Of a DNA stretch of 64,000 nt, positions 12,311-23,681 are shown one piece after another. This DNA comes from Hemerocallis citrina (lineage: Eukaryota > Streptophyta > Magnoliopsida > Asparagales > Asphodelaceae): the NCBI GenBank assembly GCA_017893485.1, contig CM030366.1:181685981-181749980 (forward strand). Direction: 5' to 3'. Position 1 is the first letter of the stretch. Every line of letters starts with the position of its first letter. The translations under genes were made by a program, and so were the position numbers. The notes beneath the pieces were generated by a model. That model was not told the DNA's origin, searched no databases, and was given only the letters and a program-made list of their open reading frames with translations.

Positions 12311-12736
12311 AGTAGTAGGGGTTGGATGTATATATATATGGAGTAGTAGGGGTTGGATGTTTGAAAGTGAATGAGATGGAGTTTGGGTTAGTGTATAGAA
12401 AAATATATATAGGTAGGGAGTAGGGTGGTGATATAAATAGAGGTGGAGTTTTGGAGTTGTAAAAAGTGGTTGGGGGTTGGCTATTGGAGTTGGGTTTGGA
12501 GTTGATTAGGGGAAGTGGGTTAGGGTTATGACTTGAGTTTTGGGTTGGATTGGATTAGAATTTGTGTTGGGCTTTGGGATTAGGTTTGAAATCGAATAGG
12601 TGATACACAATAGAAGAATAACATTGAGCTTTAATACTACAACGAGTTTAAGAGAATGGAAAGGAAAAAATATAGACAGCCGAAATACAAGAATACGTAG
12701 AAAAATAATTCGTACAATTGAAAACGGGAGTTACAT
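9864..12736 (-). mobile_element. Solo LTR A of a Ty3/gypsy (probably Tekay-like) family
   Basis: On the minus strand it begins TGTAACTCCCG (12736) and ends GGGACGTGACA (9864), a TG...CA LTR. The flanks are tatct (9859-9863) and tatcc (12737-12741), a 5-bp duplication with one mismatch. No PBS, PPT or coding region adjoins it, so it is a solo LTR. Copies B and C share its termini and about 1.2 kb next to the TGTCACG end. Minisatellite-like GATAATCAAT repeats lie near 10420-10500 and an (AT)n run at 12235-12308. ORFs inside are chance frames. Confidence 0.65.
12235..12308. repeat. (AT)n microsatellite
   Basis: About 37 uninterrupted AT dinucleotides inside solo LTR A. A shorter tatatatat tract follows within a direct duplication of the adjoining GGAGTAGTAGGGGTTGGATG segment at 12309-12360. 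Confidence 0.95.
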
Positions 12737-13575
12737 ATCCCTTAGATGAAGCTATCCTGAAGAGCACAGTAATCCTGAGATGAGAGGAACATAAAAGGAG
12801 CACTGAAATCGGGGTTCATAACAGATATATTTTATCCACTAGCAGTAACTAGTATAGAATGCCTCAAAGAGGTTCAACTAGGTCAGAAGCATATTGGGCC
12901 ATTTTTGTTTGTTTTTTATGGTATCCTTAGAAACCTTTCCCTACTCTTGATTTCTATACTTACTATTTCAAACTTTAAATTCATCAGGCTTTTAAAAGAA
13001 AATAATGGATAATGATAATAGTTCCAATCATGAGACAATACAGGAATTAATGACCAACTATCATGGAAATGATAGAATATGGGTTTTTGATGTTTACTAT
13101 CTGCAAAGTTTAACAAGCCTAGTTGATTTTTATGAGTTTAAATTATTTTTCTTTAGCATGCAACGAGTAATAATTATAACAATAAATCAGGTTAATCCTG
13201 GTCAAACTAGTAATATAAATGCTCAAACAATTGATGATCTAACTTTCCAGGAAATATCTTTATTATTCTATGAAAATAGAGAATTTGGTAGTTATATAAC
13301 AACATATAGGCAATTTCTTAAAGAAAAAGAATACATGGAAGAACCTCCATATGATAGTGATAGTGAATTAACAGAAACAGAATCAGAATTTATGAGAGAA
13401 TTTGAAGTTATGAATGATTATTTTAATATTTGGGAGAATGATAAAGTATGTTACTTTCAAAAATATGGTTTTTAAAGTTTTTGATACTCTCATGTTCTCT
13501 TTTACATGCAATCACAACTATTTCACGTTTCACACCACAGTTGATATCAAAGTTTGGTTAAGAGTGAGTATATAC
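12737..13575 (+). mobile_element. Endogenous caulimovirid remnant, right part (inferred)
   Basis: This piece lies between solo LTR A and the LINE 3' end. Removing LTR A places it directly after the viral leader, so it should hold the rest of the leader (12742-13004) and then an ORF at 13005. Base composition (A-rich) matches the left part. The assignment rests on position, not on a recognised viral domain. Confidence 0.45.
13005..13475 (+). CDS. ORF of unknown function downstream of the viral leader
   Basis: A 156-codon frame from ATG 13005. The C-terminal half is acidic, with a YDSDSELTETES run followed by EFMREFEVMND; the middle (DDLTFQEISLLFYEN) looks helical. No domain is recognised. Position after the caulimovirid leader suggests it is the start of a first viral ORF, perhaps the N-terminus of a movement or coat region, but this is inference. 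It ends shortly before the poly(T) start of the LINE at 13576. It may equally be a chance ORF in AT-rich DNA. Confidence 0.35.
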   Translation: MDNDNSSNHETIQELMTNYHGNDRIWVFDVYYLQSLTSLVDFYEFKLFFFSMQRVIIITINQVNPGQTSNINAQTIDDLTFQEISLLFYENREFGSYITTYRQFLKEKEYMEEPPYDSDSELTETESEFMREFEVMNDYFNIWENDKVCYFQKYGF

Positions 13576-13772
13576 CTTTTTTTTGTTGAGGAAACGGTGG
13601 AATATGACCACCCTGTTTTATTAATAAGGAGTTAATAAAACAAATCTACAATACTGGGCTCCAATACAAAAACTACAAAGCAGTAATAAAATACCTCCAA
13701 GAAGCATAGGAGGGTGGGACAAATACAACAAACTCCAAACATACAAGAGCATCAAAACAAGAACAACATGAT
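13576..13772 (-). mobile_element. LINE 3' end (first of three pieces)
   Basis: A T-run at about 13576-13583 is the reverse of a poly(A) tail, followed by a 3' untranslated stretch similar in style to other plant L1 ends (...TTATTAATAAG...). It ends at 13772 where solo LTR B is inserted after atgat. The same LINE continues at 17039. Confidence 0.6.
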
Positions 13773-14430
13773 TGTAACTCTCTGTTCTAGTTGTACGTAT
13801 TTTATTACGTAAATTTTTGTACTTCAATTTTCATATCAACATTATTTTTCTTCTCTTTGGACTATTTATCTAGAGCCAGAATATTTTTCTGATCAATTCC
13901 ATAATTTTGTGATTTTTCGATCGAAGTTTAAATACAAACTTTAACCCTGATTAATCCTAATTCTAATTCTGAATCCAACAGCTAACTTAACTCTCCTACA
14001 CCTTATTTTCTTCCTCACTACGCTTCTTTTTCTCCCTCCCTATAATCTCTACTTCTCCATTTATGCATACAACCAATCTCTCCATCTCATTTTCTCCTAC
14101 TCTACTGCCTCCACCATCCTACTACTCATAATCCTCTCTAATTTGTCAACCCCCTCTTCTGTCTCCTTTTACAATTTTTCTACACACCTCCTCCCACTAC
14201 CTATACCTATATAATAATAATACATGCATACACTTGCATGCTATTTCCTCTCCCTCCTTATTTTATACACACACATGCAACACACCTCCCATCTCTTTCT
14301 CTCTTTCCCTTCCTCATTATATTTCCACATACAAACAAACAACTCCTACTCTTACTACTATTACTACACATATATATCATTATATATTCCTAATTATATA
14401 CATGCATGCATTCTCTCTCTCCCTTTCTTC

Positions 14431-14433
<3 letters not shown>

Positions 14434-14468
<35 letters not shown>
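14434..14468. repeat. (AC)n microsatellite
   Basis: About 17 AC dinucleotides inside solo LTR B. It generates spurious overlapping ORFs in several frames. Confidence 0.95.
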
Positions 14469-14470
<2 letters not shown>

Positions 14471-14994
14471 CATGCAGACCACCTCATTCCTTTCTTCTTT
14501 TCTTCCTCTGCCTTCTTCAAACCTGAGAATTCAAGCCAACACCCGAGCTCCACTTTATCCTCCACCTTCGACCCAACGACTCCACTTCTACGACCCCGTG
14601 AACCCCGAAAAACAATCCGAACTCAATCCCAAATAACCCGACGTCGCGCCATCTCCTCGTTGTTGTTGTCACTCATCGCTGTCACTCATCGTTGCTACCG
14701 TTGCTCGCTCGCTGCCGTCTTGCTGCCATTCTTATTGCAGTTGTGCTGCCATCCATTGCTGACATCGCTTCTTCTTTTCATGGTTAACACCACCATCGTA
14801 ATCGTCACGTTATAAGGCAAGTATCGTGTACACTCTTTTTGTTCTCGTATACGCATTTTTCTTGGACTCGTGGCAAGTAGTCTAGTTATCATCATGTTTT
14901 ATTGTCAAATTCTGTTCTAGTTACTGGTTCCATGCTATATCAACTCAAGAGTGAACCATTAACACACTTCGAATCGTGTTATCGAATATCGAAT

Positions 14995-15565
14995 ATTCAA
15001 CTTTGCAATCTCTAAATTTTTTGACCTTGCTCTGAGAATTAGGCCATGTTCCCGATACTGGATCGAAGAACAATCTACATGAAAATTATAGCCCATCGAG
15101 TCTAGAATTCATAACATATTACGGTTCCTCAATCCGATGTATAGATTATGAGATATCATGATTTTAATACTGTCATATTGTAAATTTCTGAACCTGCACG
15201 GGACTACTAACCGGTCTCTTGTACTGAGAATTCGACCATATTTCCGATACTGGATCGAGAAACTTTCTACATAAAAATTGTAGCCCTTCGAGTCTAGATA
15301 TCCAGAACATCTTACGATTTCTCAATCCAATGTATAGATTGCGAGATATCATGATTTGAGTATTGTCATATAGTAAATTTCTGAACTTGCACGGGACCAA
15401 CTAACCAGTCTCTTGTACTGAGAATTTCACCATCTTCCCGATACTAGATCGAAGAACTTTCTACATGAAAATGGTAGCCCATCGAGTCTAGAATTCATAA
15501 CATCTTATGCTTTCTCAATCCGATATATAGATTGTGAGATATTACGATTTTAGTACTGTGACTCT
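14995..15565 (+). repeat. Tandem repeat of about 193 bp, nearly three units
   Basis: The landmark CTGAGAATT begins at 15032, 15224 and 15418 (periods 192 and 194). Each unit carries the same order of landmarks: CCCGATACTGGATCGA, a TAGCCC-TCGAGTCTAGA segment, CTCAATCC, and GAGATATCATGATT. Units differ by scattered substitutions. Copies A and C seem to have a single version, so the expansion occurred in copy B or its source element. Confidence 0.9.
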
Positions 15566-17038
15566 GAAAGAATGCGTATGAAACATCGAAACCAGCAAAA
15601 AATAAATTTGTATGCATAACTACTGTCTCTAGAATGTATTGTGTGAATATGCGTTGGAATCGGAAGAGAGTTTACTTTCTAGAATCTCTGACGGAATCGG
15701 ATTTGTTTTTCTATAATAATGGAAAAGTGAATTTGAATGCAGATATGTGATGTGGTCTAAAAATTCATCTCGACGTTTTTTCATATAAACCCGTTATTTT
15801 TTATATTTAATGAACTGAACTATATATATTGTTGTTCTTGTAATAATAACTTGCATAGATATAATAGGTTGATAGATTTTCTCATATAATGCATTTTATA
15901 CCACTTGATAATTTATAATAACTACTCTCGATACATGTACCCGTTTCATCTTATACCATGATTACTGCCCTTGATATTTTTTAGATTAACTATCTTGATT
16001 TTACAGTTTTACTAGTCGTACCAACTGCATGTTCATAATTAATTATAAAAGAATAACAAGCCAGGGTTATAAAGGTACGGCTTAGTAATGGATAATATAT
16101 GGGAGTATACTCGGAAGAGGACCTATGTTTCCCGTAATAGTGATTCTTGATTCCTGATTCCTGATTCCTGATTCTTGATTCTTGATTACACAATTCTCGA
16201 TTACACAATTCTTGATTACATATCTTGATACTATCACTGGAAGACCCGAGTACATAATCCTATAGAATTTACTACTTAAGTCTAAACATCACATGATTGA
16301 TATGCACCAAACTTGTGGTATGGGATACAGGATTGCGTACATTAGATATGTTAATAAAACAGATAAACTTGAGATTTTCACTAAGCATGATTCTTGATTA
16401 CATGACTCTTGATTCTTGATTACATGATTATCGATTAACTGAGCCTAGATTATCAATTGATTATACTTTGAAGTCTTGAATACACTAATTTACAGTTGTT
16501 ACTTATATGATCATATTGTCCCAGTTCCTTGCATCCTTCCATATTGTATTTGCACTGCTACTTCTTATTCTTCCATATTATATCTTGTTATATTACATAT
16601 TTTACTGTTTGTTCCTACTTGCTGCCCGAAGCTTACTCTAACGGTTACTTTTTCATTTTTCTTTGAGTTAATAATTATACAGGTACTGATGGACCTGAGA
16701 AACATACATTCTTGACGATCGTTGCTGCTTTCTTACTACTTCATGTTATTTTTCTTTCAGTCGCTATTTTATCTAGTTGTTATAGCGAACTGCTTATCGT
16801 ACTGTTTTAATTTTGGCACATTGTATTCCCGAGCATCTTGATCCGATGTTGATGTATTATCTAGATGATGGTTATTCTATTTCCAGCTCATGTGATCATT
16901 ATATTTGCCTGTGTGAATGTGTTATAAATATCTTGTTGAGCTTATAATTGTACAGCTTATGGATGATGTATATCATTCGCTGGACCTCAGTTGCGTGCCT
17001 ATATTTCCGTATAGTGGGAAGCAGGATATAATAATGAT

Positions 17039-17913
17039 AAAAGATATTCCTCCAACACCCCCCTGGAGGGTGAGCTACCAAGTCATGACGTGCTGTATCA
17101 GTCCAAAGTGGGACCAATCATCACCTCCTTATCATTGTACTCCTCCAACTCAAAAGCTCTAGCGATCCTTCCTCTAGGACCAGTTGCCACGGCTATAGTC
17201 CAAAAAGAAATAAAATGCATTATATGAGTAAAATTATCAGAAATAATATTACAAGTCCCACGAATGTAAACGTTATTTCTGTCAAGCCATAAAACCCAGG
17301 TCGTTGCAACAATAGTAATATACCACACTTTCCTCATCTCACGTCTCTCTCTAGCAAAGGTGGGCATTCATAAGTTTTCATAGACCTGTGGATACCCCGA
17401 TGTGCCTAGGGCCTTCAAAACCTCAGTAAGAATGACTTTACTTCTGGGGCAAACTAGGAAGAGATGAATTTTTGATTCCGTGTGAGTGTTGCAGAATCCG
17501 CAGTTAGTGGCAATATGCGGCTGTCTTTTAGCCATGTCCTCTCTTGTAAGGATAGCTTCATTGAGGACTAGCTTGAGAAAAACTCTAACTTTCAGTGGAG
17601 CTTTGACTTTCCAAAGAATCCTAGACCATTTCGGATTACACCCTCTAAAGTTGATGCAATTATAAAGTGTCCGAACAGAGAATGTGCCATTCTTCTCCAA
17701 TCCCCAAGCTTTCTGGTCAGGTTCTTAAGACCATCTAACCCCCGATTAACCCATGTAAGATTATAAAACCCCTATTTCAATTGGGATTTCAAATTTAGTC
17801 GCGATCTAAAGGGGGGTCTCCAAGCTCCACACTTCCAAGTTTTGGCCACTGTAATGTTGGATTGGGAAGTAAGCCCAAAAAGATCAGGGAATAACTTTCT
17901 AAGAGAGTGATCT
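17039..17913 (-). pseudogene. LINE ORF2 C-terminus with zf-RVT domain (second piece)
   Basis: On the minus strand 17700-17368 encodes the reverse-transcriptase zinc-binding domain of plant L1 elements: SRILWKVKAPLKVRVFLKLVLNEAILTRE and then the Cys/His cluster CGFCNTHTESKIHLFLVCPRS. The frame continues after a stop with a WVLWLDRNN motif (near 17290), the usual end of plant LINE ORF2. Upstream LINE sequence is at 21916-22790 beyond solo LTR C, and the 3' end is at 13576-13772 beyond solo LTR B. It is broken by stops and by two LTR insertions. Confidence 0.75.
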
Positions 17914-18820
17914 TGTCACGCCCTGCTTCCTAAAATACGGATGTACGAGCACGCAACTAAGGCAACGAATGATACAAGTATACTGACTCATATCATTCAT
18001 AAGCTGTACAATACCAGTAAACTCAACAATACAATAATAATCACATGAACAAGAATATAATACAATAACCAATATCTGAGATACAAGAACTTAAAAAATG
18101 CCCGAGAATATACAATGCCATAAACGGTTCACTACAACTAGTAGTGACAGGAAAGTAGAGTAATAGCAGTAGCAATTCCATCCTGGTCGTCTAAAAGTCT
18201 GATCATCAAGTTCCTTCGGTATCTCATCGTCTGTACATGTATAAATATTAAGTAAAAATAGAGGGTGTCCGTAGAGCAAGTTTCGGACAACAAGTAGCAA
18301 CAAACAGTGAAACAAGAAATTACGATATAACAAGGAACAAGGAACAATATGATCAAGTACGATACAAGGATACGTGTAAACTTGTAAACAGAAAACGAGG
18401 AACATGTAAACATGACTTCAATTATTCAATCGATAATAAGGAATCATGTAACGGAAAACATGTCATGTAAACGGGGAACATGCAAACGTGTAAACATGAA
18501 TCATGTAAATTTGTAACAAGAACTTGTAACCTGTAAACAAGAATTGTGTAACTTGTAAACGGGAAAATGGGAAAAACATGTAAACATGGATCATGTAACT
18601 TGTAAACCGGAATCATGTAAACTTGTAAACGGGACATGCACACGCTCAGTGTTAATCTTGAGTTTGGCAATCTTTTATTAATCCTATCTAATGCACGCAA
18701 TCCTGCGTTCCATACCACAGGGTCGGGTGCATGAAAACAAATGAACGTTTTAAACACTAGTGGTGAATTCTATAGAGTTATGTACTCGGATCTCACGGTG
18801 ACAATAACAGGAAAAAAAAC

Positions 18821-19030
18821 ATGTAGTCAGGTAATGGGCTCTAGAGATAACCCCTGTAGGATCTAGAGGTGGCCCTCGTCGACCCACGACGTGACACTTA
18901 GTTTCATATAAGTTGTAAACATGTATCATGTAAACAGAAAGCACGTAGTCAGGTGATGGGCTCTAGAGGTTCTCCCCGCAGGATCTAGAGGTGCCCTCGT
19001 CGACCCACGATGTGGCACTTAATTCTGTAT
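18821..19030 (-). repeat. Direct repeat, two units about 122 bp apart
   Basis: GTAGTCAGGT followed by ATGGGCTCTAGAG begins at 18823 and again at 18945. Both units also share GGATCTAGAGGTG and CCTCGTCGACCCACGA. Located in LTR copy C. Confidence 0.85.
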
Positions 19031-21411
19031 GACACTTACTTCCATATAACTTGTAATCGGGTATCATGTAAATAATAGTCACTATTACGAGAAACACAGA
19101 TCTCCTTCCGAGTACACTCTCATATATTATCCACTACTAGGTCTTTCACTTTATTACCTCAGCTTATTATACTTTTACAATAATTACTCATGAACATGCA
19201 ACCAATAAAATGGGTATCAAGACAGTGACAAGAAGGGATCGGGATTATGTAATGCATTATGTGCAATTTCAATTTATTAGATGCGAGAAATAAATATTGT
19301 TACAATTTAAAACATGAAGTTACAATTTCTGTACAACAGTACACTACTATATTGAAATTCACTTTCCCGCTACTACAGAAAAGCGAATCAGGTTCCGTTA
19401 GAAATTTTAGAAACTAGACTCTCTGCCGGATCCAACGAATATTCATATCACACAATCCAATTACAGTAGTTAGGTCTAACAGTCGATTCTTTACTGGTCT
19501 AGTATTCAGGCTGCATGCCAGGGTCAATTTTATATATATATAAATCGACTGTAAATTCATTTTAAAAATCTTTTAAAAAATCATAAAATAACTCCTAATC
19601 ATGTTCAGTATCATACTAGTAAATCTCAGGGCTTAATTCTATTGATAACATATTATTTTAATCAGTTAATCATGGCGATATACTTCTAAATAGTAATCTG
19701 TAAATAAAAACTTACAGTACTAAAATCAGTATATATAACACTCTACAATTCGGATTCCAGACCCGCCAATTGTTCTGGATTCTAGACACATCTGTCTACA
19801 ACTTTCATATATAAAGTTTTAAGTTTCAGTATTGGGAAATGGGTCAAATTATCAGTACAAGTTCAGGTCAGAGACATGGGAGGATATTCGAGTATTCAAT
19901 AAACGGTAAATTAACAGTTCTAGAGTTGAATCAATAACATGGCACGATAAAGAAGATATGAGTCAGATTCTTCAATGAATCAAGGGTAGAGGAGGAGCAT
20001 GAACTCAACGAATAATTAATAACAGAATTCAATAATTAAAACGATAAGAACTACTTGCCAGAGGTTCAAGGAAATACTTGAATAAGAACAATAACAAAGT
20101 TCAATAGATGCTTGCCTTATATTTGATGGGTATGAATGCGGCAAGAAGACGAAAACACAATGAACGGGGCGCAACAACCACAACAACTGCAGCAAGAATG
20201 GTAATAGCAACTTGACACGACGATAGCGGCAACGGGCGACAAGTACGTGCACACCAGCAACAAGCAATAATGGCAAGAATGACAACAAACGGCGACGACA
20301 TGAAGCAACAACAGCAAGGAGTCGATTTCGAGGGCAGCGAGGGTCTTGGTTGCTGTTTGGAGTTGACGGAGGAGCTTCGGGTGTGGCATTCGGGGACGGT
20401 GTGCGGAGTGGAGTGCAGCGAGTTGCGATGATGGAGATGAAGGCTGTGCTGTGGTGCTTGGGATGCAAGTGCTCGGGTGGCAGCAATGGACATCGAGTTC
20501 GAGGTGAATGTGGTCAGTCGGGGGAGGCAGCATTGGTGGTCGCGATGGTGCTTGGAGGAGAGCTCGGGGTGAGGTGTTGCTACGGCTGACGGAGTAGGTC
20601 GGGCAGCAAGGGGCGACGAGAAAAAGAAGAGGCTTGCAGTGGTTGTCGATGGAAGGCAGGAAGCCAGAAGGAGGAGGAAGATGGGGTGCTGTGGGAGAGG
20701 GTGCAGCTGCTGGTGGAACAAAGGCAGTGGAAGAGACTGAAGGTGGCGCTCGGGGCTGTCAAGGAGTGCAGTCGGGTGTATCAACAAAGTGGAGGTGATT
20801 GGCAGTGGTGTCGGGTGCAGGCGATGTGGAAGTCAGGTGTTGGCGACTGCTGCGGTGGAGATGGCAGCAAGGGGAGGTCGGCGATGGTGTTGGGCAGTGC
20901 GGGTGTGAAGATGAGAGTAAGGCAGCTGTTCGGCGGAGCTTCGGTGATGGCAGTGGTGGCGTGCAGGAGAAGCATCGAGGGGGTCGTGGCCGTCGGGGTG
21001 CTGTTGGATAACTGCAGCGGTGGAGGCTGAGGGTGTTTGGAGGATGGCAGTGGCGTGCGTCGAGGTTTGGAGGCAACAACGTCGGGTTGCTTTGGTGGGG
21101 CAGCATGGTATTGGCAAGGTGGTTGGAGGTAATGGAGAGGAGAGGGATGATGAGAAGACTTCAGGTGATGGGTTTGATTGATGATGGAGGGAGCTGCAGT
21201 GGGGGTGTAGGCGACTAATGAGGAGATTAAGAGGTAATTAATGGTCAGATCATGGGATAGTGGGATAATGGGATCAATTATAGGAGATTTTAGTGGGGAG
21301 ATTATAGGGGTAGTTAGGATTTAGATCATAGGGTTGATCAAGTTGGTTCAGATTAAATAATTTGGGTTCGGATTACAGGGCTTTGGATTCATAAAATAAT
21401 AATCTATAACT

Positions 21412-21690
21412 ATTATAATGGGAGAGATGGGGTTGGTAAACAAACAAACCCTAATTTGTTTGTGAGCAAACCCGTGCATCGCACGTTCTTTTTTTTTTGT
21501 CCTTTTTCATTCCCCTCCACGTGCATCGCACGTTTATAATGGGAGAGATGGGGTTGGAAACAAATAAACAATTTTTTATTCTTTTTTGTATGTGTGCAAA
21601 CACGTACAGCGCACGTGTTGGTAGGTTGTTTTTTATTTGTCCTTTTCACTCCCCATCCACGTGCATCGCACGTGCATAATACTAGTAATA
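21412..21690. repeat. Tandem repeat with CACGTGCATCGCACGT cores
   Basis: A segment reading ATAATGGGAGAGATGGGGTT starts at 21415 and again at 21536, and the near-palindromic core GTGCATCGCACGT recurs at about 21473, 21521 and 21660, with a variant at about 21603. Such GTGC-N-GCAC cores are common in small plant DNA transposons and Helitron-like repeats. No clear termini were found, so class is left open. Confidence 0.7.
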
Positions 21691-21915
21691 GGGTAATGAA
21701 AATATAGAATGAGTTAAGTTGGTATGCAAATGTGGGCTAGGGCCTAGGGGTTTCGGGTTATAGGCTTGGTTTAATTAAATAAAAAGTAAAACAAGTAATA
21801 CACATCAATTAAATGAATCAATAGTATGCATACAATTAATAGGCAAATACTAATCAACACAATAGAATATATGGAATTCCAGGTTTCGATCAAAATTGAA
21901 GGTTAGCCAGACGAG

Positions 21916-22790
21916 AGCAAGCGATTTAAAAGAATATCAAGATTTATTCATATAACTGGGATACAAGAGTTGAAGACGAGGACAACAAATACAATGAAAA
22001 TTCGTATGATCGGAAACAGGGGTCATCAGGCCGTTGCTAATGAAGGATGTTATACAGCTATGAAATAGGTCATAGGCTTTGGCAACTCTTTTCCAAAACC
22101 AAAATACTTTAGGGCTCATTCGGAACCCAAATTTCCTCGCCCCTTTCCCAAAAGGTACGAGTGTATAAAATCCGGCCAGCCTTCACCATATGGGTGAAAC
22201 ACTTTTCACCACCATTTACTGAGAATGACTATATTCATGTTTTTCAGGTCAATGATGCCAAGCCTGCCCTGACTCTTCTTCCTACAAGCTTTCTCCCATT
22301 TTATAAGATGGTAGCCCCTTTGTTTGCTTTTGTCCCTTTCCAGAGGAATTTTTTTCGTACACGGTCATTCTTTTGAATGACCCACTTTGAAAAATCATAA
22401 AAGGACAAGTAGTATGTCGGTAGATTAGACAATACCGAGTTGATCAACATCACTCTTCCTCCTAACGACAAGGTCTTATCTTTCCATCCATCCATTCTGG
22501 TTTAAACTCGGTCAATAATCGGTAACCAATCATCTTTCTTAAGTTTGCCTTGTATATACTTTCCGACTCATTTTCTTCCGTACTCTTGACTTCTTTATGT
22601 CAAATAGCTAGCCCATCTAGATCTATGATATTTCCAGTTTCTTTCCTTTTGTAAAGATTTACCTAGAGACATTTAGGCTTACTAGTAAAAAGGAGACCAT
22701 AATTGTATGTTTGAAAGAATATTTTTGTATAAGGAATAAAAAGATCTCGACCATTAGCAAGTCTCCCAGAATTAGTACGAGACATTAAGT
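21916..22790 (-). pseudogene. LINE ORF2 reverse-transcriptase C-terminal part (third piece)
   Basis: The minus strand 22495-22301 encodes a typical plant L1 segment, TLSLGGRVMLINSVLSNLP ... RVRKKFLWKG, which lies after the RT palm. Below it are degraded residues of the ILSKWWxK region and, to 21937, part of the linker before zf-RVT. Order and strand agree with the zf-RVT piece at 17039-17913, so this is the same LINE. Its 5' end is not visible; sequence up to about 22790 may belong to it. Many stops. Confidence 0.65.
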
Positions 22791-22946
22791 ACAGTTAGTC
22801 GAGAAGACAATTGCCATGAAAATGGAGAAATCACCGAAGTACTAAAAGCAAATCCCTAAGAAAGTATTCCTTAAATTATTAAAAATTTACCCAAAAGTTA
22901 GTGTATAATACATGTGGCGGCTTTGCCGTTTTGTGTCTGTGACCAT
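22791..22946. other. Short unassigned interval
   Basis: AT-rich sequence between LINE remains and the MULE target duplication. Nothing recognised. Confidence 0.5.
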
Positions 22947-22955
22947 TTAGTTTTT
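22947..22955. repeat. 9-bp target duplication of the MULE, left copy
   Basis: TTAGTTTTT, identical to 41839-41847. Nine-base duplications are the hallmark of Mutator-like transposition. Confidence 0.92.
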
Positions 22956-23681
22956 GAAAATTTTGCCGTAATAGGCCACTTTTTGATAGTATTTGCATTT
23001 TTAGGCCAGGTCCCAAACTATTAGCGTTGGTGGGCTAGCCTCTGCCACGTCAACAACGGCCGCTATTGGGAATAGCGGCCTCTTCATAGATAGGAATTTT
23101 GTGCCCCCACGCTTGGCTGTGTACTAAGGGGATTAAGGCTGAAGAGTTACTGGACTGGTCGCTATTGCCACTAGCGACCTCTTCTAACTGAGGTCGCTAG
23201 TGGCAATCGCGACCTCAGGTGGGTCCCCCGAACGCTTCTAACTTACGACTACCCCACTGTTTCCCTATTTCTTTTATTGGAACCCTCTTCCCCAAATAAC
23301 TGGCGATTTCCCAAAACCCTAACTCCCTTATTTCTCACCCAAAACCCTAACTCCCTCATTTCTCACCCAAAACCCTAACTCCCCTAGTTCTCACCCAAAT
23401 CCCCATTAATCCAAGTTATAATTTTCTCCACCCGACATCTCTCCTCACACTTCGTCTTCATCCAAATCACTCTCCCCACGACGGCTTTTCGAAATCCCCA
23501 CTTCATATCCAACCTCCAAAGACTATTCGAGGTATCCCTAGTATAGTATTGTGATGGTTTATTGTTGGTGTTGGTTACATTTTTTTTGCACTTGTTGTTA
23601 CTAATGTGACCCAAATTGATTGTTCCGTGATGGAGAATATATTGAGGAATTGGATACATATTGAGGAATACTTAGTTTTGA
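22956..23681 (+). repeat. MULE terminal inverted repeat, left
   Basis: It matches the reverse complement of 41150-41838. Near identity holds to about 23278, then similarity with small indels continues past CCTAGTATAGTATTGTGATGG (near 23540) to about 23681. It includes a dyad of GGTCGCTA-TGCCA arms at 23158-23217 and AACCCTAA-type leader motifs at about 23300-23390. Confidence 0.9.

Larger units (their letters stand above)
13773..17033 (+). mobile_element. Solo LTR B, same family as A, plus orientation
   Basis: It starts TGTAACTC at 13773, matching the minus-strand start of copy A over about 60 bp. The last eight bases are ATATAATA where copies A and C predict (G/A)CGTGACA; each difference from C is a C-to-T or G-to-A transition. 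The flanks are identical: atgat at 13768-13772 and 17034-17038. It contains a CT-rich region (13990-14420), an (AC)n run, three tandem units of about 193 bp, and a GATTCCT/GATTCTT minisatellite (16140-16210). No coding domain. Confidence 0.8.
17914..21915 (-). mobile_element. Solo LTR-like copy C of the A/B family
   Basis: The left edge TGTCACGCCCTGC (17914) and the next 1.2 kb or so align by eye with copies A and B. It splits one LINE, so the right edge must lie near 21915, where LINE coding sequence resumes; I could not find a clean terminus or matching target duplication (left flank gatct). It holds a GTAAAC-rich minisatellite (18430-18640), a 122-bp direct repeat, a GC-rich stretch (20120-21210) that gives many spurious ORFs, and a tandem repeat at 21412-21690. 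Confidence 0.55.

Noticed and set aside
14224..14815. ORFs across the (AC)n tract
   Set aside because: Microsatellite translation (TH repeats) only.
20101..21106. Many overlapping long ORFs on both strands
   Set aside because: They lie in a GC-rich, stop-poor segment of LTR copy C; no recognisable protein and all frames are equally open.
17914..21915. Claim of a target duplication for LTR copy C
   Set aside because: The left flank gatct has no convincing partner near 21915, so only the LINE interruption supports the right edge.
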